Source: JBFMHP01 sp964557295 (lineage in GTDB: Bacteria > Pseudomonadota > Gammaproteobacteria > RBG-16-57-12). Taken from it: 64,000 bases of DNA. The stretch is from contig CAZKZP010000006.1 in NCBI GenBank assembly GCA_964557295.1, positions 1 to 64,000 on the forward strand, read 5' to 3'. Position numbers and translations under genes: made by a program. The notes beneath the pieces are model-generated. The model was not told where the DNA came from. It did not search any database and worked only from the letters and a program-made list of their open reading frames with translations. Position 1 is the stretch's first letter. Each line of letters opens with the position of its first letter. Below are positions 51,689 to 60,878 of this stretch, piece by piece.

Positions 51689-53098
51689 ATGTCTGTAGCT
51701 AATGTTCTGAAAATGATGAAGGACAACGACGTCAAATACGTCGATCTCCGCTTTACCGATACCCGCGGCAAGGAGCAGCACGTCTCTTTCCCCGCCCACG
51801 CCTTCGACGAAGAGGCCCTGACCAGCGGCAAGATGTTCGACGGCTCCTCCATCTCCGGCTGGAAAGGCATCAATGAATCCGACATGATCCTGATGCCCGA
51901 CACCACGAGCGCCGTGATGGATCCCTTCTTCGAAGAGCCGACCCTGATCGTCCGCTGCGACATCGTCGAGCCGAGCACCATGCAAGGTTATGAGCGCGAT
52001 CCCCGCTCCGTGGCCAAGCGCGCCGAGGCCTACCTGAAGTCCACCGGCATCGCCGACACCGCCTACTTCGGTCCCGAGCCTGAATTCTTCATCTTCGACG
52101 ACGTGCGTTGGTCCGCCGACATGAGCGGCTGTTTCGTGAAGATCGACTCCCAAGAAGCCGGCTGGAACTCCGAGAAGGTCTTCCCCGACGGCAACATCGG
52201 TCACCGTCCGGGCGTCAAGGGTGGTTACTTCCCGGTCCCGCCGGTCGACTCGCTGCAAGACATCCGCTCAGCGATGTGCGAAGTCATGGAAAAGATGGGC
52301 CTGAAAGTGGAAGTACACCACCACGAGGTGGCCACCGCCGGCCAATGTGAAATCGGCGTCGCCTTCAATACCATGGTCAAGAAGGCCGACGAACTCCAGA
52401 TCCACAAATACATCGTGCACAACGTCGCGCACATCTACGGCAAGACCGCCACCTTCATGCCCAAGCCGATGGTCGGTGACAACGGTTCCGGCATGCACGT
52501 GCACCAATCGCTGGCCAAAGACGGCGTGAACCTGTTCTCGGGCAACAAGTACGGTGGCATGTCTGAGCTGGCCCTGTACTACATCGGCGGCATCATCAAG
52601 CACGCCCGCGCCCTGAATGCGATCACCAATCCGGGCACCAACTCCTACAAGCGTCTGGTACCGCACTTCGAAGCCCCGGTCATGCTGGCCTACTCGGCCC
52701 GCAACCGTTCCGCCTCGATCCGCATCCCGTACGTAACCAACCCCAAGGCGCGCCGCATCGAGACCCGTTTCCCGGACCCGATCGCCAACCCCTATCTGTG
52801 CTTCGCGGCGCTGATGATGGCCGGTCTGGACGGCATCCAGAACAAGATCCATCCGGGCGACGCCATGGACAAGGATCTGTACGATCTGCCGCCGGAAGAG
52901 GCGAAGGACATCCCGACCGTGTGCCACTCGCTGGATCAGGCGCTGGAATGCCTGGAGAAGGACCGCGAGTTCCTCACTCGCGGCGGCGTGTTCACCGACG
53001 ACATGCTCGACGCCTACATCGACCTCAAGATGGAAGAAGTCACGCGCATCCGCATGACCACCCACCCGGTCGAGTTCGACATGTACTATAGCTGCTAA
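51689..53098 (+). CDS. glnA: Glutamine synthetase type I (GSI-beta)
   Basis: Makes glutamine from glutamate, ammonia and ATP; the main ammonium-assimilating enzyme. The 469-residue protein matches E. coli GlnA. Metal/active-site blocks GPEPEFFIFDD, VEVHHHEVATAGQCEI, NGSGMHVHQSL (in VGDNGSGMH) and FMPKPM are present. The adenylylation target Y398 is in KDLYDLPPEE, so activity should be modified by GlnE. The start has GGAGGAG five bases upstream. Upstream lies an NtrC box with a sigma-54 promoter, and ntrBC lie downstream, a classic nitrogen-control arrangement. A strong terminator follows the gene. Confidence 0.98.
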   Translation: MSVANVLKMMKDNDVKYVDLRFTDTRGKEQHVSFPAHAFDEEALTSGKMFDGSSISGWKGINESDMILMPDTTSAVMDPFFEEPTLIVRCDIVEPSTMQGYERDPRSVAKRAEAYLKSTGIADTAYFGPEPEFFIFDDVRWSADMSGCFVKIDSQEAGWNSEKVFPDGNIGHRPGVKGGYFPVPPVDSLQDIRSAMCEVMEKMGLKVEVHHHEVATAGQCEIGVAFNTMVKKADELQIHKYIVHNVAHIYGKTATFMPKPMVGDNGSGMHVHQSLAKDGVNLFSGNKYGGMSELALYYIGGIIKHARALNAITNPGTNSYKRLVPHFEAPVMLAYSARNRSASIRIPYVTNPKARRIETRFPDPIANPYLCFAALMMAGLDGIQNKIHPGDAMDKDLYDLPPEEAKDIPTVCHSLDQALECLEKDREFLTRGGVFTDDMLDAYIDLKMEEVTRIRMTTHPVEFDMYYSC

Positions 53099-53119
53099 GG
53101 CTGTCGTCACACGCGACAC

Positions 53120-53147
53120 AAAAACGCCCCCGAACGGGGGCGTTTTT
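53120..53147 (+). terminator. Rho-independent terminator of glnA
   Basis: AAAAACGCCCCCG-AA-CGGGGGCGTTTTT is a 13-base perfect stem with a T-run, 21 bases after the glnA stop. Confidence 0.95.
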
Positions 53148-53184
53148 GTTGGCACGACGCGATTACATGGTTTAAGCTCTTCGC

Positions 53185-53736
53185 ATGCGCATACTTCTTA
53201 TTCTATCCCTGACACTCTTCGCTGCGACATCGTCCGCCAGTGCGGCATACAAGTGGATCGACAAGAACGGCAACACCGTCTTTGGCGATGAACCGCCCGC
53301 CGACGCGCAGGGCGTGGAGAAGATCGAAACCCCACGGCTGCACAACACCATGCCTGCGTCCAAGGCCCGGGCCACCGAGGCGCCACGCGCAGAGCAGCCC
53401 CGCCGAGAACGATCACCAGAAGTCAGCAACTATCAGCGCCTGGACATCACGAGCCCGGCACAGGACGAGGCCGTGCGCAGCAATAGCGGCGACCTCACCG
53501 TCAGCGCACAGAGCGAGCCGGCGCTCGATGTCGCCTCCGGCCATCGCATGCGCGTCTTCCTGGATGGCCAGGAAATGACCGCGGTCGAGGCCTCCAGCGT
53601 TACCCTGTCGAATGTCGAACGCGGCGCCCACACCGTGCGCGTCGAGATCATCGATGCCAACAATACCACCCTGAAGAGCTCCCAAACCCACAGTTTCCAG
53701 CTCCACCGCGCCTCCAAGCTCCACAAGAGCAAGTAG
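53185..53736 (+). CDS. DUF4124 secreted protein
   Basis: A 183-residue exported protein: signal peptide (about 1-19, SASA), then the DUF4124 domain (AYKWIDKNGNTVFGDEPPADA), a Pro/Arg-rich linker (about 55-80), and a beta-rich Ig-like C-terminus (DITSPAQDEAVRSNSGDLTVSA ... HTVRVEIIDANN). A protein of this type often lies between glnA and ntrB in gammaproteobacteria; its function is unknown. Composition is like the surrounding genome, unlike the DUF4124 gene at 35059. Confidence 0.85.
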   Translation: MRILLILSLTLFAATSSASAAYKWIDKNGNTVFGDEPPADAQGVEKIETPRLHNTMPASKARATEAPRAEQPRRERSPEVSNYQRLDITSPAQDEAVRSNSGDLTVSAQSEPALDVASGHRMRVFLDGQEMTAVEASSVTLSNVERGAHTVRVEIIDANNTTLKSSQTHSFQLHRASKLHKSK

Positions 53737-53945
53737 AACCGTTTCCCTTGCCCGCCGGCACCCTACCGGCACTTTCACTATCATGGCCGCACCATTTTAG
53801 TGCATACTTATGTAGACGAAGCGGTCTCACGCCCATATCACCTTCGCCCGAGACGTGCAGCGCAATCTGCGCTCTATACATATCCATTTGTTTTTGAATA
53901 AATATTTCGGAAAGTTGCCTGCCGTTCTGGTTGTAATCCCCAAGT

Positions 53946-53961
53946 TGGTTTGATTCTTGCT
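53946..53961 (+). promoter_or_regulatory. Sigma-54-like element at the ntrB start
   Basis: TGGTTT-GATTC-TTGCT has a perfect -12 part and GG at the right spacing. Transcription would begin near 53972, two bases before the ntrB ATG, so it would give a leaderless message or is a chance match. Confidence 0.35.
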
Positions 53962-53973
53962 GAGTGCCCGGAT

Positions 53974-55053
53974 ATGGAACGCTACCTCGAAACAAACAGC
54001 GCCAGACAGACCCTGGAGAATCTCTCGACGGCGGTGATGGTACTCGACCACGGCTTGCGGCTGGAATATCTCAATCCCGCCTGCGAGATGCTGCTGGCCT
54101 CGAGCGCCCGGCGGCATCTCGGACTATCACTGCGCGAGCTGCTGCCTTACGGCCAGCCGCTGATCGACCTGGCGGAGAAGGTGCGCGCCTCCAATCACCC
54201 CTGCACCGAGCGCGAGATGACGCTGACCCTCCCGGACCTGCGCACGACCACCCTCGATTGCACCATTACGCCATTTGCCACCCCGACCGACCCGGACGGT
54301 CTGCTGGTGGAGCTGCTGTCCATGGACCGCCACCTGCGCATCACCCGCGAGGAGCAGCTGCAAACGCAATTTCAGGCCACGCGGGAGGTGATGCGCGGAC
54401 TGGCGCACGAGATCAAGAATCCGTTGGGCGGCCTGCGCGGCTCGGCGCAACTGCTGGAGCGCGAGCTCGCCAGTCCGGAGTTGCGCGAATACACCCGCAT
54501 CATCATCGAGGAGGCCGACCGCCTGCGCAATCTGGTCGACCGGATGCTGCTGCCCAATCACACCCCGCGCCTGCGGCCGACCAACATCCACGAGGTGCTG
54601 GAGCGCGTCTGCCAGCTCGTCGAGCTGGAGATCAACCACCACATCGCACTGGTGCGCGACTACGACCCGAGCCTGCCGGAGCTCGAGGCCGATGCCGACC
54701 AGCTGATCCAGGCGGTGCTCAATATCGTGCGCAACGCTGTGCAGGCCATCGGCGCCCAGACCGGCACCATCACCCTGCGCACGCGGCCGCTGCGCCAGTT
54801 CACCATCGGCCACAGCCGCCACCGCCTGGTGCTGAACATCCAGGTCATCGACACCGGCCCCGGCATCCCGGCCGAGATGCTGGAGACGATCTTCTACCCC
54901 ATGGTCAGCGGCCGCGCCGAGGGCACCGGCCTCGGACTGACCATCGCCCAGAACCTGATCAATCAGCACCACGGTCTGATCGAGGTGAGCAGCGAACCTG
55001 GTCACACCGTCTTCAACCTGTTGCTGCCGATCCTAACCCCCCGCAGGACATAA
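53974..55053 (+). CDS. ntrB: Nitrogen regulation sensor kinase/phosphatase NtrB
   Basis: Cytoplasmic kinase and phosphatase of NtrC, controlled by PII protein. The 359-residue protein has an N-terminal PAS domain (about 10-115), HisKA with H145 in RGLAHEIKNPLGGLRGSAQLL, and an ATPase domain with IVRNAVQAIG, DTGPGIPAEM and GTGLGLTIAQNL. The ATG at 53974 (MERYLE) is preferred; an in-frame TTG at 53950 overlaps a sigma-54-like element. ntrC follows after 3 bases. The length is close to E. coli GlnL (349). Confidence 0.95.
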   Translation: MERYLETNSARQTLENLSTAVMVLDHGLRLEYLNPACEMLLASSARRHLGLSLRELLPYGQPLIDLAEKVRASNHPCTEREMTLTLPDLRTTTLDCTITPFATPTDPDGLLVELLSMDRHLRITREEQLQTQFQATREVMRGLAHEIKNPLGGLRGSAQLLERELASPELREYTRIIIEEADRLRNLVDRMLLPNHTPRLRPTNIHEVLERVCQLVELEINHHIALVRDYDPSLPELEADADQLIQAVLNIVRNAVQAIGAQTGTITLRTRPLRQFTIGHSRHRLVLNIQVIDTGPGIPAEMLETIFYPMVSGRAEGTGLGLTIAQNLINQHHGLIEVSSEPGHTVFNLLLPILTPRRT

Positions 55054-55056
55054 ACC

Positions 55057-56469
55057 ATGCAAGAACCCAACATCTGGATCATCGACGACGACCGTTCCAT
55101 CCGCTGGGTGCTGGAGAAGGCCCTGCAGCAGGCCGGCATGCGCGTCGCGAGCTTCGAGAAGGCCATCGGCATCCTGGAGATGCTGGAGACCGAGCAGCCC
55201 GACGTGATCATCTCCGACATCCGCATGCCCGGCATCGACGGCCTGGCGCTGCTCGAGCGCATCAGCCAGCGCCACCCGGAGCTGCCGGTGATCATCATGA
55301 CCGCCCACTCCGATCTCGACAGCGCGGTCTCCGCCTACAAGGGCGGGGCCTTCGAATACCTGCCCAAGCCCTTCGATATCGACGAGGCGATCGAACTCAC
55401 GCAGCGCGCGCTGCAGCACCGCCGCCAGAAGGCCGCGGCCGCGCCCGTCCCCAGCGCCGAGACGCCCGAGATCATCGGCGAGGCCCCGTCGATGCAGGAG
55501 GTCTTCCGCGCCATCGGCCGCCTGTCGCGCTCCAAGATGACCGTGCTGATCAACGGCGAATCCGGCACCGGCAAGGAACTGGTCGCCCACGCCCTACACC
55601 GCCACAGCCCGCGCGCCGACCAACCCTTCATCGCGCTCAACACCGCCGCCATCCCCAAGGACCTGCTGGAATCCGAGCTGTTCGGTCACGAGAAGGGCGC
55701 CTTCACCGGCGCGCAGGGCCAGCGCCAAGGGCGTTTCGAACAGGCCGATGGCGGCACCTTGTTTCTCGACGAGATCGGCGACATGCCCGCCGAGCTGCAA
55801 ACCCGGCTGCTGCGCGTGCTGGCCGACGGGGTGTTCTATCGCGTCGGCGGCCACACGCCGGTGAAGGTGGACGTGCGCATCATCGCCGCCACGCACCAAA
55901 ACCTGGAGCAGCGCGTGAAGGACGGGTTGTTCCGCGAAGACCTGTTTCATCGTCTCAATGTGATCCGCATCCACATCCCCTCCCTGCGCGAGCGCCGCGC
56001 GGATGTCCCGCTGCTGGCGCAGCACTTCCTGGCCAAGGCCGCCAAGGAGCTGGATGTCGAACCCAAACGCCTGGAGGAAACCACCCGCGCCTACCTCACC
56101 CAGCTCGACTGGCCGGGCAACGTCCGCCAGCTCGAAAACACCTGCCGCTGGCTCACCGTCATGTCGCCCGGCCAGACCATCCACATCGATGACCTGCCCC
56201 CGGAGCTGCGCGCCGCGCCGCAGACCGTGGAAGCGGGCGAGGACTGGGAAAGCGCCCTGCGCCGCTGGGCCCTGCACCGGCTCCACCAAGGCCAGAGCGC
56301 CCTGCTCGACGAGGCCCTGCCGCGCTTCGAGCGCATCATGATCGAGACCACGCTCAGCCAGACCGCCGGCCACCGCCAGGAGGCCGCCAAGCGGCTCGGC
56401 TGGGGGCGCAACACCCTCACGCGCAAGATCAAGGAACTCGGCATGGAAGACGCGTTGGCGGAGGCCTGA
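55057..56469 (+). CDS. ntrC: Nitrogen regulation response regulator NtrC
   Basis: Sigma-54 activator of nitrogen genes such as glnA. The 470-residue protein has a receiver with D54 (VIISDIRMPGIDG), an intact AAA+ domain with Walker A (GESGTGKELVAHAL), the sigma-54 contact loop GAFTGA and Walker B GGTLFLDEIGDMP, and a C-terminal Fis-type helix-turn-helix (QEAAKRLGWGRNTLTRKIKELG). It forms an operon with ntrB. The complete motifs contrast with the NtrX-like protein at 21169. Confidence 0.97.
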   Translation: MQEPNIWIIDDDRSIRWVLEKALQQAGMRVASFEKAIGILEMLETEQPDVIISDIRMPGIDGLALLERISQRHPELPVIIMTAHSDLDSAVSAYKGGAFEYLPKPFDIDEAIELTQRALQHRRQKAAAAPVPSAETPEIIGEAPSMQEVFRAIGRLSRSKMTVLINGESGTGKELVAHALHRHSPRADQPFIALNTAAIPKDLLESELFGHEKGAFTGAQGQRQGRFEQADGGTLFLDEIGDMPAELQTRLLRVLADGVFYRVGGHTPVKVDVRIIAATHQNLEQRVKDGLFREDLFHRLNVIRIHIPSLRERRADVPLLAQHFLAKAAKELDVEPKRLEETTRAYLTQLDWPGNVRQLENTCRWLTVMSPGQTIHIDDLPPELRAAPQTVEAGEDWESALRRWALHRLHQGQSALLDEALPRFERIMIETTLSQTAGHRQEAAKRLGWGRNTLTRKIKELGMEDALAEA

Positions 56470-56471
56470 AC

Positions 56472-56939
56472 ATGGGCGCGCTCAAGCTCGTGCTTTATCT
56501 CGCGCTGGCACTGGTCCTGCTGATCGGGGTGGCGTTCGCCGTCATGTCCGCGCTCTCGCGCCAGCAGACCCCGCCCGCGCTCGTCGACGGCCGGCTCAGC
56601 GACTGCCCCGCCACGCCCAACTGCGTGTGCAGCGAAGACCCGCGCGCGAACGCCTACATCGAGCCCCTGAAATTCACCCAGACGCCCGATGCCGCCTGGC
56701 AGCAGCTCAAGCAGGTGATCGCGCAGAGCGGCGGACGCATCGAGGTCGAAGGCGCCGGCTATCTGCGCGCCGTGTACACCTCGCGGGTATTCCGCTTCAT
56801 CGACGATGTGGAGTTCCGCCTCGACGCGGCGGGCCAGGCAATCCAGGTGCGCTCGGCCGCGCGCAGCGGGCGCTCCGATCTCGGCGTCAACCGCACGCGT
56901 ATCGAGCGACTACGAACATTGCTGCGACAAACGGCGTGA
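56472..56939 (+). CDS. DUF1499 membrane-anchored protein
   Basis: A 155-residue protein with one N-terminal membrane helix (about 5-27) and a soluble DUF1499 domain: LSDCPATPNCVCSED near residue 43, then AWQQLKQVIAQSGGRIEVEGAGYLRAVYTSRVFRFIDDVEFRLD and the end RSAARSGRSDLGVNRTRIE. The function of the family is unknown. It begins 2 bases after the ntrC stop, so it probably shares its message, but a nitrogen role is not established. Confidence 0.88.
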   Translation: MGALKLVLYLALALVLLIGVAFAVMSALSRQQTPPALVDGRLSDCPATPNCVCSEDPRANAYIEPLKFTQTPDAAWQQLKQVIAQSGGRIEVEGAGYLRAVYTSRVFRFIDDVEFRLDAAGQAIQVRSAARSGRSDLGVNRTRIERLRTLLRQTA

Positions 56940-56997
56940 AATCAGCCACCGAAGCCTCTACACTGTCGTCTCCCATCCACCGCGACGAGGCACCCCC

Positions 56998-57213
56998 ATG
57001 CGTTTACTGATTCTGACACTAGGCACCCTCCTCGGCCTGCAACTGGCCGCATGCAGCCCCAAGACCGAGGAGCAACCGCAACCCCAACCAACCAAGATGA
57101 GCGAAGACAACGCCTTCAAAGGTTACGGCGATGCGGTCGACAAGGCCAAAGACGTGGAGCAAACGGTGCAGGAAGGCGCCGAACAGCGCGAGAAAAAGAG
57201 CGACGATTATTAA
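56998..57213 (+). CDS. Small lipoprotein (71 aa)
   Basis: A 71-residue predicted lipoprotein. The signal segment MRLLILTLGTLLGLQLAAC ends with a lipobox LAAC (C19), followed by a short polar, charged tail (EEQPQPQP ... KAKDVEQTVQEGAEQREKKSDDY) of the type seen in small envelope lipoproteins with a helical body. No domain is recognised. It lies 58 bases after the DUF1499 gene and 11 bases before trmL. Confidence 0.8.
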   Translation: MRLLILTLGTLLGLQLAACSPKTEEQPQPQPTKMSEDNAFKGYGDAVDKAKDVEQTVQEGAEQREKKSDDY

Positions 57214-57224
57214 TCCCATATCCA

Positions 57225-57689
57225 ATGCTTCACATCGTGCTGTACCAGCCGGAGATCCCACCCAACACCGGCAACATCATCCGGCTGTGCGCCAACACCG
57301 GCGCACAGCTCCACCTGATCCACCCGCTCGGCTTCGAACTCGATGACAAACGCCTGCGCCGCGCCGGGCTGGACTATCACGAATTCGCCGGCGTGCGCGA
57401 ACATCCATCACTTGAAGACTTCATCCGCGCCGTCATGCCGGCCAACCTCTACGGCCTGACGACCAAGGCCACGCGCAGCTACGCCGAGGCGCGCTTCCAA
57501 CCGGGCGACGCCCTGCTGTTCGGCCCCGAATCGCGCGGCCTGCCGCCGGAGATCCGTGCGTCACTCCCGCCCGATCACCTGCTGCGCCTGCCGATGCTGC
57601 CCGACAGCCGCAGTCTCAATCTCGCCAACGCCGCCGCCGTGGTCCTCTACGAGGCCTGGCGCCAGAACGGCTTCACCGGGGCAAGATAG
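57225..57689 (+). CDS. trmL: tRNA (cytidine/uridine-34-2'-O)-methyltransferase TrmL
   Basis: SPOUT-class enzyme that methylates the ribose at the wobble position of leucine tRNAs. The 154-residue protein has the knot motifs: motif 1 NTGNIIRLCANTGAQLHLI, motif 2 LLFGPESRGLPPEI, and motif 3 LRLPMLPDSRSLNLANAAAV. The start MLHIVLYQPEIPPNTGN is typical, and the length matches E. coli TrmL (157). It is the last gene before the metal efflux operon. Confidence 0.96.
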   Translation: MLHIVLYQPEIPPNTGNIIRLCANTGAQLHLIHPLGFELDDKRLRRAGLDYHEFAGVREHPSLEDFIRAVMPANLYGLTTKATRSYAEARFQPGDALLFGPESRGLPPEIRASLPPDHLLRLPMLPDSRSLNLANAAAVVLYEAWRQNGFTGAR

Positions 57690-57796
57690 CCCTTCTGCCT
57701 GGCCACCGCGGAGCATCGCTGAAGAATCCGGGTTCAATAAATAAAACCGGCGCCGCTTGACATAGACCACGGTTCATTGCTTCAATCCAGGTTCCT

Positions 57797-58228
57797 ATGC
57801 AAACCCTGCGCACCTCAATAAAACGCACCCCTTTAGTGTGGCTGGCCTGTCTCTTGCCGGCACTGCTGCTAATGCTGTCGATGCAGTTGCACATGCACGT
57901 CCACGCCGATCCCGTGCATGACGCTGACATTGCACAACATGTGCACGACGCCAATCTGCACACAGCCCACCTCGGTAACAGCCATGACGCTGAACACGGG
58001 ACACTGGCACATCACTCGAGCTCCGGTACATTTGCCGTCGACATCTCCCCGGAAGGCGCGGGCAAAAACCTTACCCTGACCCTCCTCGCTTGCGCCCTCA
58101 TCGCTGTTTTCATCTGGCTCGTTCCGCCGCTTTCCCGCGGGCTGCCACGGCAACGCCCGCGTGAAACCACGCCCTTCGTCCGTTGGCGCACCGCACTTCC
58201 GCCACCGCTGCGCGCGCCGCCGCGCTGA
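57797..58228 (+). CDS. Histidine-rich membrane protein of the metal-efflux locus (CzcI-like)
   Basis: A 143-residue protein with an N-terminal membrane helix (about 13-32), a periplasmic loop packed with histidines (LHMHVHADPVHDADIAQHVHDAN, more than a dozen His in 45 residues), a second helix (about 93-112) and a basic, proline-rich cytoplasmic tail. It is upstream of, and in the same direction as, the czcCBA-type genes, a place where CzcI-like His-rich proteins occur. A metal-buffering or sensing role is inferred from composition and place; it has no catalytic motif. Confidence 0.68.
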   Translation: MQTLRTSIKRTPLVWLACLLPALLLMLSMQLHMHVHADPVHDADIAQHVHDANLHTAHLGNSHDAEHGTLAHHSSSGTFAVDISPEGAGKNLTLTLLACALIAVFIWLVPPLSRGLPRQRPRETTPFVRWRTALPPPLRAPPR

Positions 58229-58354
58229 TCCTCCCACAACACTGACGTCACACGCTGCGTGGCTGACCCGCCCAAGGTCCGCCCGCGCGTGATCCACATC
58301 CATTTCACCACCGTTTGGACATTGCGCCTGAATCAGGCCCAAGAGAGGTAATAC

Positions 58355-59614
58355 ATGCGATTCGCCATCATTCTGGCACTGGCCTGCCTATCTGCGCCCA
58401 TCGCCCAGGCACAGGAAGGCTCCCAACCGTCGATACTGACGCTGCAACAGACACTCGCCAGGGTGCTCGAACACAACCCCCAGCTCGCCGTCCACGGCTA
58501 TGAGATACAAGCGGCGGCGGCGCGCGTGCGCCAGGCGCAACAGACCACGCCGCTCGAAGTGAGGGTTGAACTGGAAAACCTCGCCGGCAGCGGCGACTAC
58601 ACGGGGATCGACCAGCTTGAGACCACCTTAAGCCTGGTCAAGATTCTGGAGTCCAAAAACGCCCGCTCTTCACGCGATGCGCTGGCCCAACAGCAAGGCA
58701 CCCTGCTACGCAATGAGCAGGATGGCAAACGCCTCGATCTACTCGCCCAGGCCACTGAGCAGTTCATCCATGTGGTGGTGGATCAGCATCGTCTCAGCAT
58801 TGCCGAGGAGCACCTCGCGCTGGTGCGGCACACCCATGAAATCGTTTCACAGCGCGTCGCCGCGGGCAAAAGCCATCTGGCCGAACAGCGCCGGCTGGCG
58901 ATCGAGCTGGCGCGGGCGGAGATCGAGCTGGAGCACGCCGAGCACGAACTCCGTATCTCGCGCCTGAAACTGGCGACCTACTGGGGCGCCTCCCAGGCCG
59001 ACTTCACCGCTGCCGAGGCGGAACTGTTTGCGCTGCCCGCCGTCGCCCCGTTCGAGCAACTGGAAGCGCGGCTGGCCAACAATCCCGACCTGGTGCGCTT
59101 TGCCTCGGAAGAGCGCATCTCCCAGGCCCGCTTGCGGCTGGCGCAGTCGCGCCAAACCGCCAACCTGGGGCTGAGTGGAGGCATCCGCCACTTCAATGAC
59201 GCCAGGGATGCCGCACTGGTCATGTCGCTCAGCCTGCCGTTGGGCGCGCGCGCACGCGCCCAACCCGAGATCGCCGAGATGCAATACCTCTCTCAGCGTG
59301 AGCCGCTGCGTTATGAGCAACAACGCCTCGCACTCTACAGCAGCCTGCATGAACTCTATCAAGAGTTGCAGCACGCCCGCACCGCTTACGAGACGCTGAG
59401 CCAGCGCATCATCCCCGAGGCGCAGCAGGCCGCGGCCGACTATGAACAGGGGTACAAAACCGGCCGCTTCTCCCTGCTGGAACTCAACGAAGCGCAACGC
59501 ACCCTGCTCGATGCCCGCCTTGAGACGGTGCTGACGGCGGCCAACTACCATCGCCTGACGATTGACATCGAGCGCCTGACGGGCGCCACACCGCACGCGG
59601 GAGCACACCCATGA
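58355..59614 (+). CDS. czcC: Outer-membrane factor of heavy-metal RND efflux system (CzcC-like)
   Basis: TolC-family channel expected to connect the CzcA-like pump to the outside. The 419-residue protein has a signal peptide (about 1-20, AQAQ) and the two halves of long coiled-coil helices and beta strands typical of the family, rich in Gln and Ala (YEIQAAAARVRQAQQ, RISQARLRLAQSRQ), and ends with ERLTGATPHAGAHP. AGAGAGGTAATAC lies just before the ATG. Its stop overlaps the start of the adaptor gene (ATGA). Confidence 0.88.
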   Translation: MRFAIILALACLSAPIAQAQEGSQPSILTLQQTLARVLEHNPQLAVHGYEIQAAAARVRQAQQTTPLEVRVELENLAGSGDYTGIDQLETTLSLVKILESKNARSSRDALAQQQGTLLRNEQDGKRLDLLAQATEQFIHVVVDQHRLSIAEEHLALVRHTHEIVSQRVAAGKSHLAEQRRLAIELARAEIELEHAEHELRISRLKLATYWGASQADFTAAEAELFALPAVAPFEQLEARLANNPDLVRFASEERISQARLRLAQSRQTANLGLSGGIRHFNDARDAALVMSLSLPLGARARAQPEIAEMQYLSQREPLRYEQQRLALYSSLHELYQELQHARTAYETLSQRIIPEAQQAAADYEQGYKTGRFSLLELNEAQRTLLDARLETVLTAANYHRLTIDIERLTGATPHAGAHP

Positions 59615-60867
59615 ACAAGAACATGCTTTATACGGCCTTAATCGCCCTCCTCGGGGCGGCGGTCGCCCTCTGGCTCCTGCTGGCGGCGCCCCATCAGCAC
59701 GAACCGGGCCACGATGATCATGGCGCAGATCACGAGGACGAGAGTGAAAAGGGGCCGCACGGCGGCCGTCTGCTGCGTGATGGCGATTTTGCCCTGGAGA
59801 TCACGCTGTTCGAAAAGGGCGTACCGCCGGAGTTTCATCTCTATAGTTATCTGAACGAGAAGCAACTCAGCCCGAGCGAGGTGGCCGTTGTCATTAGACT
59901 CACGCGCCTCGATGGCCAGACCGACACCTTCAACTTCACACCGCAAGGCGATTATCTGCGTGGAGACGGCACGGTCACCGAACCCCACTCGTTTGATGTC
60001 AGCGTCGAGGCGACCCATCAGGGCCGGCGCCACCACTGGCAATACGAAAATTACGAAGGCCGTGTCCAGATCAGCCACGAGATCGCCGCCAAGAGCGGGA
60101 TTGAAACCGAGGCCGCCGGGCCGCGAATCATCACGGAGAATCTCAGCCTCACCGGCCGCGTCCAGATCGATCCCAGGCGCCTCTCCCAGGTTCGCGCCCG
60201 CTTTCCCGGCGTCGTGAAAGCGGTACCGCGCGAACTGGGCGAGCAGGTGCAGCGCGGCGATGTGCTCGCGGAGATTCAGAGCAACGAAAGCCTGCAAACC
60301 TATCAGCTCACCGCGCCGATCAGCGGCGTCATCGTCGAGCGCGGCGCGCAGATCGGCGAGACCACGACGGATGCGCCGCTGTTCGTCATCACCGACCTCT
60401 CCAAACTCTGGGCGGTGCTGGATGTGTTCAATACGGACATCGGTCGCGTGCGCCCCGGCCAGCCCGCCTACATTGAGACACTGAGCGGGGATCGCATCAA
60501 GGGCAAGATCGATTGGCTCTCCCCCCTGGCGGCCCACGCCAGCCAGAGCATTCAGGCACGGGTGGTGATCGACAATCCCGCGCGAAACCTGCGCCCCGGC
60601 CAATTCATCCGCGGCCAAGTCACCGTGGCCGAGCATCGCGTGCCGCTGGCGGTGCGCAAATCGGCCATCCAGTCCTTCCGTGACTTCCAGGTCGTCTTCG
60701 CCCGCATCGACGATACCTATGAGGTGCGCATGCTGGAGCTGGGCCGTGCCGACCAGGAGTGGATCGAGGTGCAGGCGGGCCTCAAGCCGGGCACCGAGTA
60801 CGTCACGCAAAACAGTTATCTAATCAAGGCCGACATCGAAAAGTCCGGCGCTGCGCACGACCACTAG
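59611..60867 (+). CDS. czcB: RND periplasmic adaptor protein (CzcB-like)
   Basis: Membrane-fusion subunit linking inner pump and outer channel. The 418-residue protein has a membrane anchor (about 9-27), followed by a His/Asp-rich metal-binding stretch (HQHEPGHDDHGADHEDESEKGPHGG, about 30-54), an extra beta domain (about 60-150), then the lipoyl/barrel-sandwich and beta-barrel domains (VQRGDVLAEIQSNESLQTY ... LTAPISGVIVERGAQIG). The His-rich start supports zinc or another divalent metal as substrate. It starts within the czcC stop and ends 11 bases before czcA. Confidence 0.9.
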   Translation: MNKNMLYTALIALLGAAVALWLLLAAPHQHEPGHDDHGADHEDESEKGPHGGRLLRDGDFALEITLFEKGVPPEFHLYSYLNEKQLSPSEVAVVIRLTRLDGQTDTFNFTPQGDYLRGDGTVTEPHSFDVSVEATHQGRRHHWQYENYEGRVQISHEIAAKSGIETEAAGPRIITENLSLTGRVQIDPRRLSQVRARFPGVVKAVPRELGEQVQRGDVLAEIQSNESLQTYQLTAPISGVIVERGAQIGETTTDAPLFVITDLSKLWAVLDVFNTDIGRVRPGQPAYIETLSGDRIKGKIDWLSPLAAHASQSIQARVVIDNPARNLRPGQFIRGQVTVAEHRVPLAVRKSAIQSFRDFQVVFARIDDTYEVRMLELGRADQEWIEVQAGLKPGTEYVTQNSYLIKADIEKSGAAHDH

Positions 60868-60878
60868 GAGCCGCCCGC

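Noticed and set aside
53964..56192. 742-codon plus-strand frame overlapping ntrB and ntrC
   Set aside because: It is out of frame with both genes and very rich in Arg/Pro/His; ntrB and ntrC have full catalytic motifs.
57757..57786. TTGACA at 57757 as promoter for the metal efflux operon
   Set aside because: The hexamer is perfect, but the 17-18-base position reads CTTCAA/TTCAAT and would leave about 10 bases to the ATG; no convincing -10.
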